A stretch of 64,000 bases of DNA from Pararhodonellum marinum. Its GTDB lineage: Bacteria > Bacteroidota > Bacteroidia > Cytophagales > Cyclobacteriaceae. The stretch covers positions 310,001 through 374,000 of the forward strand of contig NZ_JACEFJ010000003.1 in the NCBI RefSeq assembly GCF_015354735.1. Reading direction: 5' to 3'. The stretch's first letter is position 1. Every line of letters begins with the position of its first letter. A program made the position numbers and the translations under genes. This document shows positions 7,988-15,576 of this stretch, piece after piece. The notes below the pieces were generated by a model. The model ran no database searches. It worked only from the letters and a program-made list of their open reading frames with translations, and was not told the origin of the DNA.

Positions 7988-8947
7988 TTATTTTCGTTTA
8001 TTCATATATTTTATTAACAAATTTACAGATTCCAAACTTGTTAAGTAATTATCGGTAAAAGACATCATTTCAACTGAAAATTCTTTTTGTTTTTCAAATC
8101 TGTTTTTTAGTTCCGATATGGTTCTCTCAATTTTTGAACCAGACAATGGAAGAACAACACCGAATATTCTTTTACTTAATTTCGTGGATAATTTAAATAG
8201 AGCAAAGATAGATTCGATATTTTTTTCGGTTATAAAAGGAACGCCAATTCTTTCTTCTGGAAATGGTCCGTGAAACCAACAATCAAGGGGGTAAATGTCA
8301 GCTTCCGGTTTTAATAATTGTTCTCTAATCCTGTCATATTCTTTATCAAACAAGAATGCATATCCAAACCTTTCAAACATTAGAAGGTAAGCATTTTTGA
8401 TTAGTGCTATTTGCAGTTTTTTCGAATCCACTCTTGTTGGGTTTGGTTCCCAATATGGTTCTTTTGTTCCTTTACCTTTGATAATGTTAATATATTTTTC
8501 TAGTACCTCTGGATTATTGTTCTTTTCAGATAGATGTGCTTTTGTAACGCCATTATCTTCAACTACTATCTTTCCATTCACAGTTACATTTAGGGTAAAT
8601 TTACCTTTCATTTCCGCTCCAGAAATTCGGTTATGGAAATCCATTTCCTTTAATCTTTCTGTTAAGTGCCAGTCAATGTCTCTACCCATTCCATTATTGC
8701 ACCTTTCGCAGGTTAAAACGATTTGAGAACCTCCTAATGATTTTGGTGGCGCATCTTCGAGACTTAACGGATTCTCAAGTTCTTGATTCAAGTGTTCTTT
8801 AGTGAACTTGTCAAGACAAATTGGACAAATGTAATCTCCTTTATCAATCTCAATTTCCTTGGGCAAGATTCCGTTTTCTTTTAAAAACAAAAGATTTTCG
8901 GAAAATTTGTCAAAAAGGAATTCTCTTTTATTATCGCCTTTACTCAT
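7988..8947 (-). CDS. HNH endonuclease-like protein
   Basis: A 319-aa protein whose first 100 residues form an HNH/treble-clef motif: CPIC (41-44), SLEDAPPKSLGG (62-73), LTCERCNN (78-85), then GRDIDWHL (88-95). The two CxxC knuckles and the ED.PP...LTC..CNN pattern match the HNH_5-like group. The remaining 220 residues are unrecognised. A nuclease role, probably in defence given its cassette neighbour Hachiman, is inferred. It is not an obvious part of Hachiman itself, since a recombination site separates the genes. AT-rich, unlike the flanking core genes. Confidence 0.7.
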   Translation of the reverse strand: MSKGDNKREFLFDKFSENLLFLKENGILPKEIEIDKGDYICPICLDKFTKEHLNQELENPLSLEDAPPKSLGGSQIVLTCERCNNGMGRDIDWHLTERLKEMDFHNRISGAEMKGKFTLNVTVNGKIVVEDNGVTKAHLSEKNNNPEVLEKYINIIKGKGTKEPYWEPNPTRVDSKKLQIALIKNAYLLMFERFGYAFLFDKEYDRIREQLLKPEADIYPLDCWFHGPFPEERIGVPFITEKNIESIFALFKLSTKLSKRIFGVVLPLSGSKIERTISELKNRFEKQKEFSVEMMSFTDNYLTSLESVNLLIKYMNKRK

Positions 8948-9400
8948 AGGTTAGTTTAAATTGCTCACAACTACCAAATAACCCCAACCCATTGAGGTTA
9001 TATCACTTATCTCAATACCTAAAATGCATTAAAATGGCTCAATAGGCAATTTTTAATTTTTGGATAGGATCCGGTAGTGAACGCTTGTCAGCGTATGAAA
9101 ACTGATTGCGGGGTTGTTTGACAATAGCCCTATTGATGATGCCACTTAAACAAGTCCCCATAAATTAACCGCTTAATCGCTTAGCAAAAAATACCCATTC
9201 CAGGGTATTTTTACCAAAATAGGTCCAAAAATTCTCAAAACCTGAGGTGCTTACATGTAATTTTAAAAGGAAAGTTGGATTTTTATCTTTTTGCATCCCA
9301 TAAAAAAGGAGCGAAGGGGGAGGTTTTTTGCAAACAATATCCACGAATATCCAATATCCACCAATATCCAATATCCATGAATATCCATTTTTAACCCCTT
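8948..9400. other. Intergenic region with a hairpin and short AATATCCA repeats
   Basis: No gene supported. It starts with the HNH cassette 5' core (8961-8971). A small hairpin ACGCT-tgtc-AGCGT lies at 9081-9094. From 9335 to 9388 the motif AATATCCA recurs about six times with CC/CG/TG spacers. A 68-codon minus-strand frame at 9165-9371 passes through the repeats and resembles nothing, so it is not called. No integrase gene or clear attI is visible. Confidence 0.6.
9335..9388. repeat. Short tandem-like AATATCCA repeat
   Basis: Six near-copies of AATATCCA, separated by two-base spacers or directly joined, between the HNH cassette edge and the aminotransferase gene. Function unknown; it could be slippage-derived. 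Confidence 0.6.
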
Positions 9401-10675
9401 TCAGATCCCGGATAAAGCCATTTCCTTTAAAGCAACCACCAACTGATCCAGTTCCCGGGGGGTGGTGTACACGTTGGGGGTGATGCGGCAGCCTTGTACG
9501 CCTGCATAAGCTATGGCCACGGTGTAGATGCCGTAGGTTTCCAGCAGGGTCTTGGCCATTTCGGCAGGAGGGAGGCCTTCTATCCCGACATTGGCGATGG
9601 CACAGGCCCTTTCAGCTTGTGCCGGGGTATTGACCTTGATGCCCTCAATCCCCCTTACTTTTTCTGTCCAGTACTGCTGAAGATAACGCAAGCGGGCTTC
9701 TTTCCTTTCCGGGCCCAGCTGCTGATAAAAATCAAGGGCCGCGGCTATTGCCAAATCCGTGGCCACCGGATGGGTGCCGACGTGGTTCAAATTGGCAATG
9801 CCTTCCCGGTCCAGTTCGTAGGGGGCCAATAATGGCCAGATCTTATCGGTTTTGTCCTGTTGCACATACAGCAACCCGGCTCCCAAAGGGGCACCCAGCC
9901 ACTTGTGCAGACTGGACCCATAATAATCACAATGCAGGTCTCTGATCGAAAATTGAATGTGCGCAATCGCATGGGCACCATCCACCATCACTTCCACCCC
10001 ATGGGAATGGGCCATGTCGCAGATTTTACGGATCGGTAGAATCTGACCGGTAATGTTGACCATATGACTGACCATGATCAGCTTGGTCTGCGCTGTGATG
10101 GCGGCTTCATACAAGCTGACGATCGCTTCATCGGAAGCGGGGTGAAGCGGGACCTGCAGTACTTTGGTGTTGAAGCCTTTTCGCCGTGCAGTCAGTTCAA
10201 ACATGTTCATGATGGAACTGTAATCATGGGTGGCAAAGATGACCTCGTCGCCGGTTTGCCATGGATAGCCCGAGATGATCAGGTCCAGGGATTCGGTCGT
10301 ATTTCTGGTGATGACCAACTCCTCGGCAGCAGCTCCAAATTGATCGGCCAGCTTTTTGGCCACCCGGGCTTTGTTTTCCCATTGGACCGTCCGCATGTAA
10401 TAGGCCCCTTGGTAATTGACCTCCCTGAGGTGTTGGATGTATTTTTCCAGAACCTCCTCCGGGAGAAAATTGTAATAGCCGTTTTCAAGGTTGATATAAT
10501 CCGGCTTCAGCTTATAAGCCCGGCGCACCTGCATCCAAAACTCCTCATCCACGGCAAGGTCCTGCGGCAGGGTCTGAACTTTGCTTTTCAAAAGTTCATC
10601 CAATCCCAAACCGGGGTAGGCCATGCCTCCCAATCCGAAAAAAGAAAGCTGTTTCAAAAAAGATCTTTTGTTCAT
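9401..10675 (-). CDS. Aminotransferase class V-fold PLP enzyme (isopenicillin N epimerase/cysteine desulfurase-like)
   Basis: 424 aa. Residues 1-30 (MNKRSFLKQLSFFGLGG) look like an export or Tat-like leader with a single Arg before SFLK. The PLP fold type I core is clear: TRNTTESLD (124-131), the Asp232 pyridine anchor in VDGAHAIAH and the Schiff-base Lys258 in SSLHKWLGAPLG. Such leader-bearing class V enzymes in Bacteroidota are annotated as isopenicillin-N epimerase-like, but the true substrate is unknown and penicillin chemistry is unlikely. It stands alone, transcribed toward the defence island. The export signal on a PLP enzyme is notable; the mature start would be near residue 31. Confidence 0.85.
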   Translation of the reverse strand: MNKRSFLKQLSFFGLGGMAYPGLGLDELLKSKVQTLPQDLAVDEEFWMQVRRAYKLKPDYINLENGYYNFLPEEVLEKYIQHLREVNYQGAYYMRTVQWENKARVAKKLADQFGAAAEELVITRNTTESLDLIISGYPWQTGDEVIFATHDYSSIMNMFELTARRKGFNTKVLQVPLHPASDEAIVSLYEAAITAQTKLIMVSHMVNITGQILPIRKICDMAHSHGVEVMVDGAHAIAHIQFSIRDLHCDYYGSSLHKWLGAPLGAGLLYVQQDKTDKIWPLLAPYELDREGIANLNHVGTHPVATDLAIAAALDFYQQLGPERKEARLRYLQQYWTEKVRGIEGIKVNTPAQAERACAIANVGIEGLPPAEMAKTLLETYGIYTVAIAYAGVQGCRITPNVYTTPRELDQLVVALKEMALSGI

Positions 10676-11122
10676 GGCCTCATCTTTTTATCCGGTTGAA
10701 TGCTTTCGGGGACCTGATTCCCATCGGCATGCCCAACCAGGATTTGCTTTTCAATTTGACCAAAATCAGGGAGATATCAAAACTTCATAGTGATCCTCGA
10801 TAGGGAAGCAGAAGTTAAAAAAATAGGCCAGGAAAATCCTGACCTTTTAATCACCCAAAAAATTACCGTGTAAAAATTAAAACTAATCTGAAATCATTTT
10901 TATATACGAAATTTCTTTTGGTTTGGATGGTGGAAGTTGGGAGTTGGGAGTGGGAAGTTGGGAAGTAGGGAGTCCGAAGTTGGGAGTTGGGAATTTGGGA
11001 GTGGAAATTGAGGGTGTGGGCGGGATGTTGAATTACCGATTTCTGTTTGCACCGAAAATACGAAAGCAGGGAACATTTTCAATCTAAAATGGATTAAGGA
11101 TTCAGACAAAACTGTAATCCCC
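10676..11122. other. Divergent intergenic region with a degenerate heptamer repeat
   Basis: Separates the divergent aminotransferase and DsbA-like genes, so promoters for both should lie here, but no confident box was found. Positions 10929-11012 hold a GGGAGTT-type heptamer repeat, the reverse complement of the CCAACTY family also found at 19041 and 40160. No coding frame is supported. Confidence 0.6.
10929..11012 (-). repeat. Degenerate heptamer tandem repeat (CCAACTY on the minus strand)
   Basis: About 11 heptamers with consensus CCAACTY when read on the minus strand, including variants such as CGGACTC and CCTACTT, with one or two single-base slips. Same family as 19041-19192 and 40160-40325. 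Confidence 0.75.
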
Positions 11123-11833
11123 ATGAAAATTGAAATTTGGTCAGATGTGATGTGCCCGTTTTGCTACATTGGCAAGAGAAGGTTGGAGGCAGCCCTCAAA
11201 GGTTTTGCTCAGGCCGATCAACTTGAGATCGAATGGAAAAGCTTTCTGCTAAATCCCAACATGGCCACTGACCCTGACCGGAATACGTTGGAATACCTCT
11301 CGGAAACCAAAGGCTGGAGCATGGAGCAGACCCTGGAAATCACCCGGCAGGTGGTAGAAATGGCGGCGGAGGAGGGTTTGGAATACCACATGGAGCAAAC
11401 CGTCGTGGCCAATTCCTTTGACGCACACCGCCTGATCCAGTTGGCCAAGAGCCAAGGCAAGGGGGATGAAATGGAGGAAAGGCTCTTTAAAGCATATTTT
11501 ACAGAAGGTGTAAATATTGCTGATTTTAAGGAACTTAGCAGATTGGCTTCAGAAATTGGATTAAACCAAAATCAGGTGGATCAGGCTTTGATTAAAAATG
11601 ATTTTAGAGAGGCGGTCTTGGAGGAAGTGAAAGAGGCGGGTCAGTTGGGCATCAGTGGTGTACCGTTTTTTGTTTTTGATCGAAAATATGGGATATCAGG
11701 TGCACAGCCGGTAGAAGCCTTTGAAAAAACCCTTCAAGTTGCCTGGGAAGCTTTCCAGGCCAATCAACCCAGCTTGGTCATAACATCAGGCGAAACAGGC
11801 GGTGTTTGTGACAGTGAAGGAAACTGTGATTGA
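11123..11833 (+). CDS. DsbA family oxidoreductase (FrnE/HCCA isomerase-like)
   Basis: 236 aa, thioredoxin fold of DsbA type. The active site CPFC (11-14) follows the first beta strand (KIEIWSDVM); the cis-Pro loop is GVPFFVFD near 185-190. There is no signal peptide, so it is cytosolic like the FrnE subgroup rather than periplasmic DsbA. The C-terminus carries two additional Cys (GGVCDSEGNCD). It could act in thiol-disulfide exchange or a glutathione-independent isomerisation; the exact role is not derivable. Confidence 0.85.
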   Translation: MKIEIWSDVMCPFCYIGKRRLEAALKGFAQADQLEIEWKSFLLNPNMATDPDRNTLEYLSETKGWSMEQTLEITRQVVEMAAEEGLEYHMEQTVVANSFDAHRLIQLAKSQGKGDEMEERLFKAYFTEGVNIADFKELSRLASEIGLNQNQVDQALIKNDFREAVLEEVKEAGQLGISGVPFFVFDRKYGISGAQPVEAFEKTLQVAWEAFQANQPSLVITSGETGGVCDSEGNCD

Positions 11834-11897
11834 AATTGGGGAAAGGTTTTGATACATTTATTTTTAAGAATATCCTGAAACCTGTTACTTTTACCGG

Positions 11898-12242
11898 ATG
11901 ATGAGAATACTGGTAAATTTACTGATCGGCACCTTGGCGGTTTTGATTACGGGCTATCTATTGCCTGGTGTGTCTGTTACTGATTTTTGGACCGGCGTGG
12001 TGATCGCGGCGCTGCTTGCCCTCTTGAATGTTTTGGTAAAGCCGATTTTGGTCGTTTTGACCATCCCCATCACCGTTTTGACGCTTGGTTTGTTTCTTTT
12101 CGTGATCAATGCCTTGATGGTGATGATTGTTGCAGAGATCGTACCGGGGTTTACGGTGGGCAATTTTTGGTGGGCCCTGTTATTCAGTCTGATCCTTTCC
12201 ATCATCAATTCCCTCCTCAGTTCTGTTTTGAGCAAGGCCTGA
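11898..12242 (+). CDS. Phage holin family / 4-TM small membrane protein (PF04020-like)
   Basis: 114 aa, almost wholly hydrophobic: segments about 3-25, 28-50, 55-80 and 85-110. The pattern LLNVLVKPILVVLTIPITVLTLGLF is diagnostic of the YvlD/Mycobacterial 4-TMS holin-like family. Despite the family name it is a widespread chromosomal inner-membrane protein and not evidence of a prophage; no phage genes are nearby. Its last 63 bp overlap the convergent AlbA_2 gene. Confidence 0.85.
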   Translation: MMRILVNLLIGTLAVLITGYLLPGVSVTDFWTGVVIAALLALLNVLVKPILVVLTIPITVLTLGLFLFVINALMVMIVAEIVPGFTVGNFWWALLFSLILSIINSLLSSVLSKA

Positions 12243-12680
12243 TGGGTCTGTTTTGAAAAGCATAGATTGGTCATTTTGCCGGATAAAATGTCTTTCTTCT
12301 CCGTTCTTGCTCAGCACTAAATGAGGTCCAATTTCGCTTTTGGAAACTTCGGCCATCAAGAGGTATTTCTCACCGGTCCATTCTTCCTCTTCTGTTTCCT
12401 CCACTTCATAGATTTCAAATTTTATGGAAACAGGAGGGAGGCAATGTTTTTCATTGGCGGACTCCAACATGTACATTTCTTCATCGACATCTATGCCGAT
12501 GACCTTTCGGTCATCGGAGACCCCAACGACCAAAAGCCCCCCTGCTGTATTGGCAAAGGCACAAAGGGTCTTCGCGATTTTTTCTTTATCCGTAATGCCT
12601 TGCTTGAAGTCCAGGGTCAAATCTTCCGGTCTGCGCAGCAATTCTTGGATGTAGTCTTTATTTTTGTTTATACTGAGCAT
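12180..12680 (-). CDS. AlbA_2 (Schlafen-type) domain ATP-binding/DNA-binding protein
   Basis: 166 aa. Begins ELLRRPEDLTLDFKQGI, then KTLCAFANTAGGLLVVGVSDDRKVIG, the classical AlbA_2/Schlafen N-terminal pattern (E..LEfK.......i.k.i.AfANt.GG.lliGV.d...i.G). Here the protein is only this domain plus an acidic tail; a helicase or wHTH part is missing, so it may be a compact stand-alone version. The 3' end overlaps the convergent holin-family gene by 63 nt, and those bases are coding on both strands (EEGIDDGKDQTE on this one). Confidence 0.75.
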   Translation of the reverse strand: MLSINKNKDYIQELLRRPEDLTLDFKQGITDKEKIAKTLCAFANTAGGLLVVGVSDDRKVIGIDVDEEMYMLESANEKHCLPPVSIKFEIYEVEETEEEEWTGEKYLLMAEVSKSEIGPHLVLSKNGEERHFIRQNDQSMLFKTDPSGLAQNRTEEGIDDGKDQTE

Positions 12681-12825
12681 TATTTTTTTGTCAAGATATT
12701 TTTTTTTATTATAAATAATTGTAGCTTAATGACTTATATGGATAGCGCATATAATTTTATATAGGTCTTGTTGATTTATACGTTTCTCCCAATACCAATT
12801 AATTACAATTTTAAATTTTTAAGTT

Positions 12826-13392
12826 ATGCAGTACAAGAACGAAGGATTTCATCCTGATGTAATTGAGGCATTGAAAAAAGAGATCAATGCATCCGGTAAT
12901 TTATTCAAAATGGTCAATTCTGAGGACAATTCTGATGAATATGTAAATGTGCTGTTTGTGGGCATGTATGAAGGGAAAGAGGTGGTTTATGATGCCGCTT
13001 TGTACACGCTCAGATTGCACCACTCCAGTGAAGTATACGAATTGGCGGAGCACAAGGCTGCCCAAAAATTCCCCAATTTTAAAGGAATAAATTACGAAGA
13101 GGATGAAAACGGCAACCTGAAACCCCTCAGCAGTGAAGAGGAGGAAATAGGCTGGTTCATCACCGAAATCATCATGGAAATAGAAGAGGATGAAAGCGTA
13201 AAAGTGCAGGAGTTTCTCGATATGGATACCAACCATGATTATGGCATAGGCTTGGATGCTGCGCTCAATGTGGAATACATCGATGACCGGGTGATCAATA
13301 AATTCGTCAAGGATTTCAATGAGGACACCCTGGAACTGGATGAAACCCTGTATGCCTTTCAGTCCGAAGAAGAGGACGTGGACGAAGATTAA
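12826..13392 (+). CDS. Conserved acidic hypothetical protein
   Basis: 188 aa, strongly acidic (tail QSEEEDVDED), soluble, no signal peptide. The central segment YDAALYTLRLHHSSEVYELAEHKAAQKFPNF is the most patterned part. I recall similar unnamed proteins in Cytophagales but no family name. It is monocistronic: preceded by an AT-rich 145-bp region and followed by a strong terminator at 13418-13449. Confidence 0.75.
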   Translation: MQYKNEGFHPDVIEALKKEINASGNLFKMVNSEDNSDEYVNVLFVGMYEGKEVVYDAALYTLRLHHSSEVYELAEHKAAQKFPNFKGINYEEDENGNLKPLSSEEEEIGWFITEIIMEIEEDESVKVQEFLDMDTNHDYGIGLDAALNVEYIDDRVINKFVKDFNEDTLELDETLYAFQSEEEDVDED

Positions 13393-13417
13393 ACATCCTT
13401 TTGGAACATTTTATAGG

Positions 13418-13449
13418 ACCACTTGTTGATACAAACAAGTGGTTTTTTT
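13418..13449 (+). terminator. Rho-independent terminator
   Basis: Perfect 10-bp stem ACCACTTGTT / AACAAGTGGT (13418-13427, 13434-13443) with a GATACA loop, followed by a T run to 13449. It ends the acidic protein gene just before the HDAC-family gene. Confidence 0.9.
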
Positions 13450-13456
13450 ATAACAT

Positions 13457-14359
13457 ATGCTCAAAATTGCCTGGTCTCCCCTTTATGCCCACGCCTTGCC
13501 TGACGGGCACAGGTTTCCCATGGAAAAATACAATATCCTGCCCGAACAGCTGCTCTATGAGGGTTCGGTGAAAGACGAAAATTTTTTTGAACCGGAAACC
13601 TTGGAGGATAAATGGATCCTCAATACCCATGATTCGGACTATTTTCAAAAACTCAAACAACTGTCCTTGAGCAAAGCGGAGATTAAGAAAACCGGGTTTC
13701 CCCTGAGCCAGCAATTGGTCGAAAGGGAAATCCACATCATGCATGGTTCAGTACAGGCAGCCTTGTTTGCATTGGAGCATGGCATTGCCATGAACATCGC
13801 AGGAGGCACCCATCATGCCTTTACGGATCGTGGAGAGGGATTTTGTTTGTTGAATGACATAGCCATAGCAGCGAATTATCTGTTGGAAAACAAGCTGGTC
13901 AAGCAGGTGCTTGTAGTGGACCTGGACGTGCATCAGGGCAATGGTACCGCGGAGATTTTTAAGGACAAAAAGGAAGTCTTCACCTTCAGCATGCATGGTG
14001 CGTCCAACTATCCCATGCACAAAGAGGTGTCAGACCTCGACATCGCCCTGCCCGATAGGACAGGCGATCAGGAATACCTCAGGATATTGGAGAAAAATCT
14101 TCCCACACTTATGGACAGGGTCCAACCCGATTTTATCGTGTTTCAATCGGGTGTGGATGTGTTGGAATCAGACAAACTGGGCCGCTTGGGCATGAGCATT
14201 GCGGGATGCAAGGAAAGGGACAGGAAAGTTTTGGATCTGGCCTTTCGGCATCAGGTTCCCATCATGTGCTGCATGGGAGGGGGTTATTCCGAAAAACTCA
14301 GTCAGATCATAGAAGCCCATGCCAATACCTACCGGTTGGCGCAGGAGATATTTTTTTAG
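13457..14359 (+). CDS. Histone deacetylase family protein (AcuC/HDAC-like Zn hydrolase)
   Basis: 300 aa. Arginase/deacetylase fold with the family motifs: GGTHHA (117-121, catalytic His pair), GFCLLNDIAIAA (129-139), DLDVHQGNGT (155-164, Zn ligands Asp157 and His159), MHGASNYP (179-186), QSGVDVLESD (Zn Asp) and GGGYS near 275. Bacterial members deacetylate small molecules such as acetylpolyamines or acetyl-lysine; the substrate is not known here. It starts 8 bp after the preceding terminator, so the promoter must overlap that terminator or be very close. Bacterial AcuC-type length; not a eukaryotic transfer. Confidence 0.9.
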   Translation: MLKIAWSPLYAHALPDGHRFPMEKYNILPEQLLYEGSVKDENFFEPETLEDKWILNTHDSDYFQKLKQLSLSKAEIKKTGFPLSQQLVEREIHIMHGSVQAALFALEHGIAMNIAGGTHHAFTDRGEGFCLLNDIAIAANYLLENKLVKQVLVVDLDVHQGNGTAEIFKDKKEVFTFSMHGASNYPMHKEVSDLDIALPDRTGDQEYLRILEKNLPTLMDRVQPDFIVFQSGVDVLESDKLGRLGMSIAGCKERDRKVLDLAFRHQVPIMCCMGGGYSEKLSQIIEAHANTYRLAQEIFF

Positions 14360-14365
14360 AGAATG

Positions 14366-15045
14366 AGCTTGAAGGTGAAAGTTGATAAACAGATTAACGG
14401 GATATCGGAGAACAGAGTATGAGCTCAAAGCATGAAGCTGAAAGGTGAAAGTAGATAATCGGATAAACGGGATATCGGAGAACAGAAAAATAGCTCAAAG
14501 TTAGAAGCTCAAAGCTGAAAGCAGATAATTGGATAAACGGATAAACAGGATATCGGAGAACAGATGATTAGCTCAAAGTTCAAAGCTGAAAGCTGAAAGT
14601 AGATAAACGGATAAACAGGATATCGGAGAACAGATGATTAGCTCAAAGTTCAAAGCTGAAAGCTGAAAGCAGATAAACAGGATATCGGAGAACAGAATGC
14701 GGATTCTGTTTGATATGAACGACTACCATATAGTCCCCCTTCTGGGGGATTTAGGGGGAAAAGAGGAGCTCAATGCTGAAAGCTGAAATTAGATAAACGG
14801 ATAAACGGGATATCGGAGAGCGGAGAATGAGCTTGAAGCTGAAATTAGATAAACAGATAAACGGGATATCGGAGAACAGATGATTAGCTCAAAGTTCAAA
14901 GCTGAAAGTAGATAAACGGATAAACAGGATATCGGAGAGCTGAGAAAGAGCTCGAAGCTGAAAGTAGATAATCGGATAAACGGGGTATCGGAGAGCGGAG
15001 AATGAGCTTGAAGCTGAAAGCTGAAAGGTGAAAGTGGGGTTTTTC
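14366..15045. repeat. Array of degenerate direct repeats (about 55-78 bp units)
   Basis: About ten copies of a unit built from AGCTCAAAGTTCAAAGCTGA, then AGATAAACGGATAAAC and GGATATCGGAGAACAGA. Units start near 14366, 14420, 14491, 14570, 14640, 14767, 14829, 14886, 14949 and 15004. Lengths differ through loss or gain of internal GCTGAAA and GGATAAAC steps. A different piece (14703-14766, including TCCCCCTTCTGGGGG) interrupts the array after the fifth unit. The open frames across it are repeat artefacts. There is no CRISPR-like constant repeat/spacer structure. Confidence 0.85.
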
Positions 15046-15062
15046 CTTTGGGAACGGGTTAA

Positions 15063-15193
15063 AGTCCCGGAGGGACGGCCGATATAATAACCACCGGTTT
15101 AAACCGGTGGTTCGGGGACTTCCCCTTCCGGATAAGTCCCGTAGGGACGACCGATATCGTAGCTGTAGCAGATCGGTCGTCCCTACGGGACTT
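15063..15193. repeat. REP-like palindromic element pair
   Basis: Contains a perfect 24-bp palindrome at 15089-15112, flanked by AGTCCCGGAGGGAC (15063-15076). It continues with a perfect 22-bp inverted repeat, arms 15134-15155 and 15172-15193, built on AGTCCCGTAGGGACGACCGA. This type is dispersed in Bacteroidota genomes and resembles REP sequences mobilised by RAYT/TnpA-REP enzymes (inference; no such gene is in the window). Confidence 0.8.
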
Positions 15194-15216
15194 CTAACAA
15201 GCAAATTTGTCCAGAA

Positions 15217-15263
15217 TCCATGGGTTGAAACCCATGGTTAGCACATCGGACGCTCCTACGGAG
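15217..15263. repeat. Second small palindromic element
   Basis: CCATGGGTT-ga-AACCCATGG (15217-15236), then GCTCC-tac-GGAGC near 15251-15263. Same general class as the preceding REP-like pair but a different sequence. GCTGAAAG-type repeat steps resume at 15290-15435. Confidence 0.65.
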
Positions 15264-15518
15264 CTATTCTGGAAAATGATCGAAGGTTTAAGCTGAAAGG
15301 GGGGACAGGTAAGCAGAGAACAGTGAGAAAGCTCCAAGCTCGAAGGTGAAAGCTGAAAGCATTGAAATCCCGACAACCTGATAACACGACAACCTGACAA
15401 CAGGACCTTAAGCTCAAAGCTGAAAGCTGAAAGGATAGAAATTTCGACAACCCGACAACCCGACAACCTGAGATTCCGATACTTTAACGATAATTAACGG
15501 CTTATCCTGCAAATAAAA

Positions 15519-15548
15519 TTTGAAGAAAGAATAGAATGTTTATATTTG
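15519..15548 (+). promoter_or_regulatory. Bacteroidota-type promoter for the OmpH gene
   Basis: TTTG at 15519-15522 and TATATTTG at 15541-15548 with an 18-bp spacer, fitting the TTTG / TAnnTTTG consensus of the phylum's housekeeping sigma factor. The GTG start of the OmpH gene is at 15577. Confidence 0.65.
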
Positions 15549-15576
15549 CGCCAAGTTGTATAAATAAACCAATAAA

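Larger units (their letters stand above)
7854..8970 (-). mobile_element. Integron-type gene cassette carrying an HNH endonuclease-like gene
   Basis: Begins TTGTGAGCAA at 8970 (preceded by G at 8971), holds one gene and ends with the site 7854-7982, whose R'' arm TGCTCACAAC is complementary to that start over 10 bases. At about 1.1 kb with a single ORF and 14 bp between the boundary core and the ATG, it is a typical cassette in size and layout. There is no clear attC upstream of 8971, so this is either the first cassette or the edge of a deletion. Confidence 0.65.

Noticed and set aside
3304..8947. One four-gene defence operon
   Set aside because: Recombination sites separate the units; only hamA-hamB are translationally coupled.
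8971..9100. attI site or fourth attC upstream of the HNH cassette
   Set aside because: No 129-bp site similarity or clear paired arms next to the core at 8971.
9165..9371. 68-codon minus-strand frame near the island edge
   Set aside because: It crosses the AATATCCA repeats and has no domain or conserved pattern.
11898..12242. Holin as evidence for a prophage
   Set aside because: The YvlD-like family is chromosomal in many bacteria and no lysis, capsid or integrase gene is near.
13457..14359. HDAC-family gene as a eukaryotic transfer
   Set aside because: Bacterial AcuC/HDAC-like length and motifs; base composition like its neighbours.
14366..15466. CRISPR-like array
   Set aside because: Units vary in length, sequence differences are spread over the whole unit and no unique spacers exist; no cas genes nearby.
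14896..15466. Minus-strand ORFs of 64-102 codons inside the repeat field
   Set aside because: Their residues (LSAFSF and related) simply translate the repeat unit.
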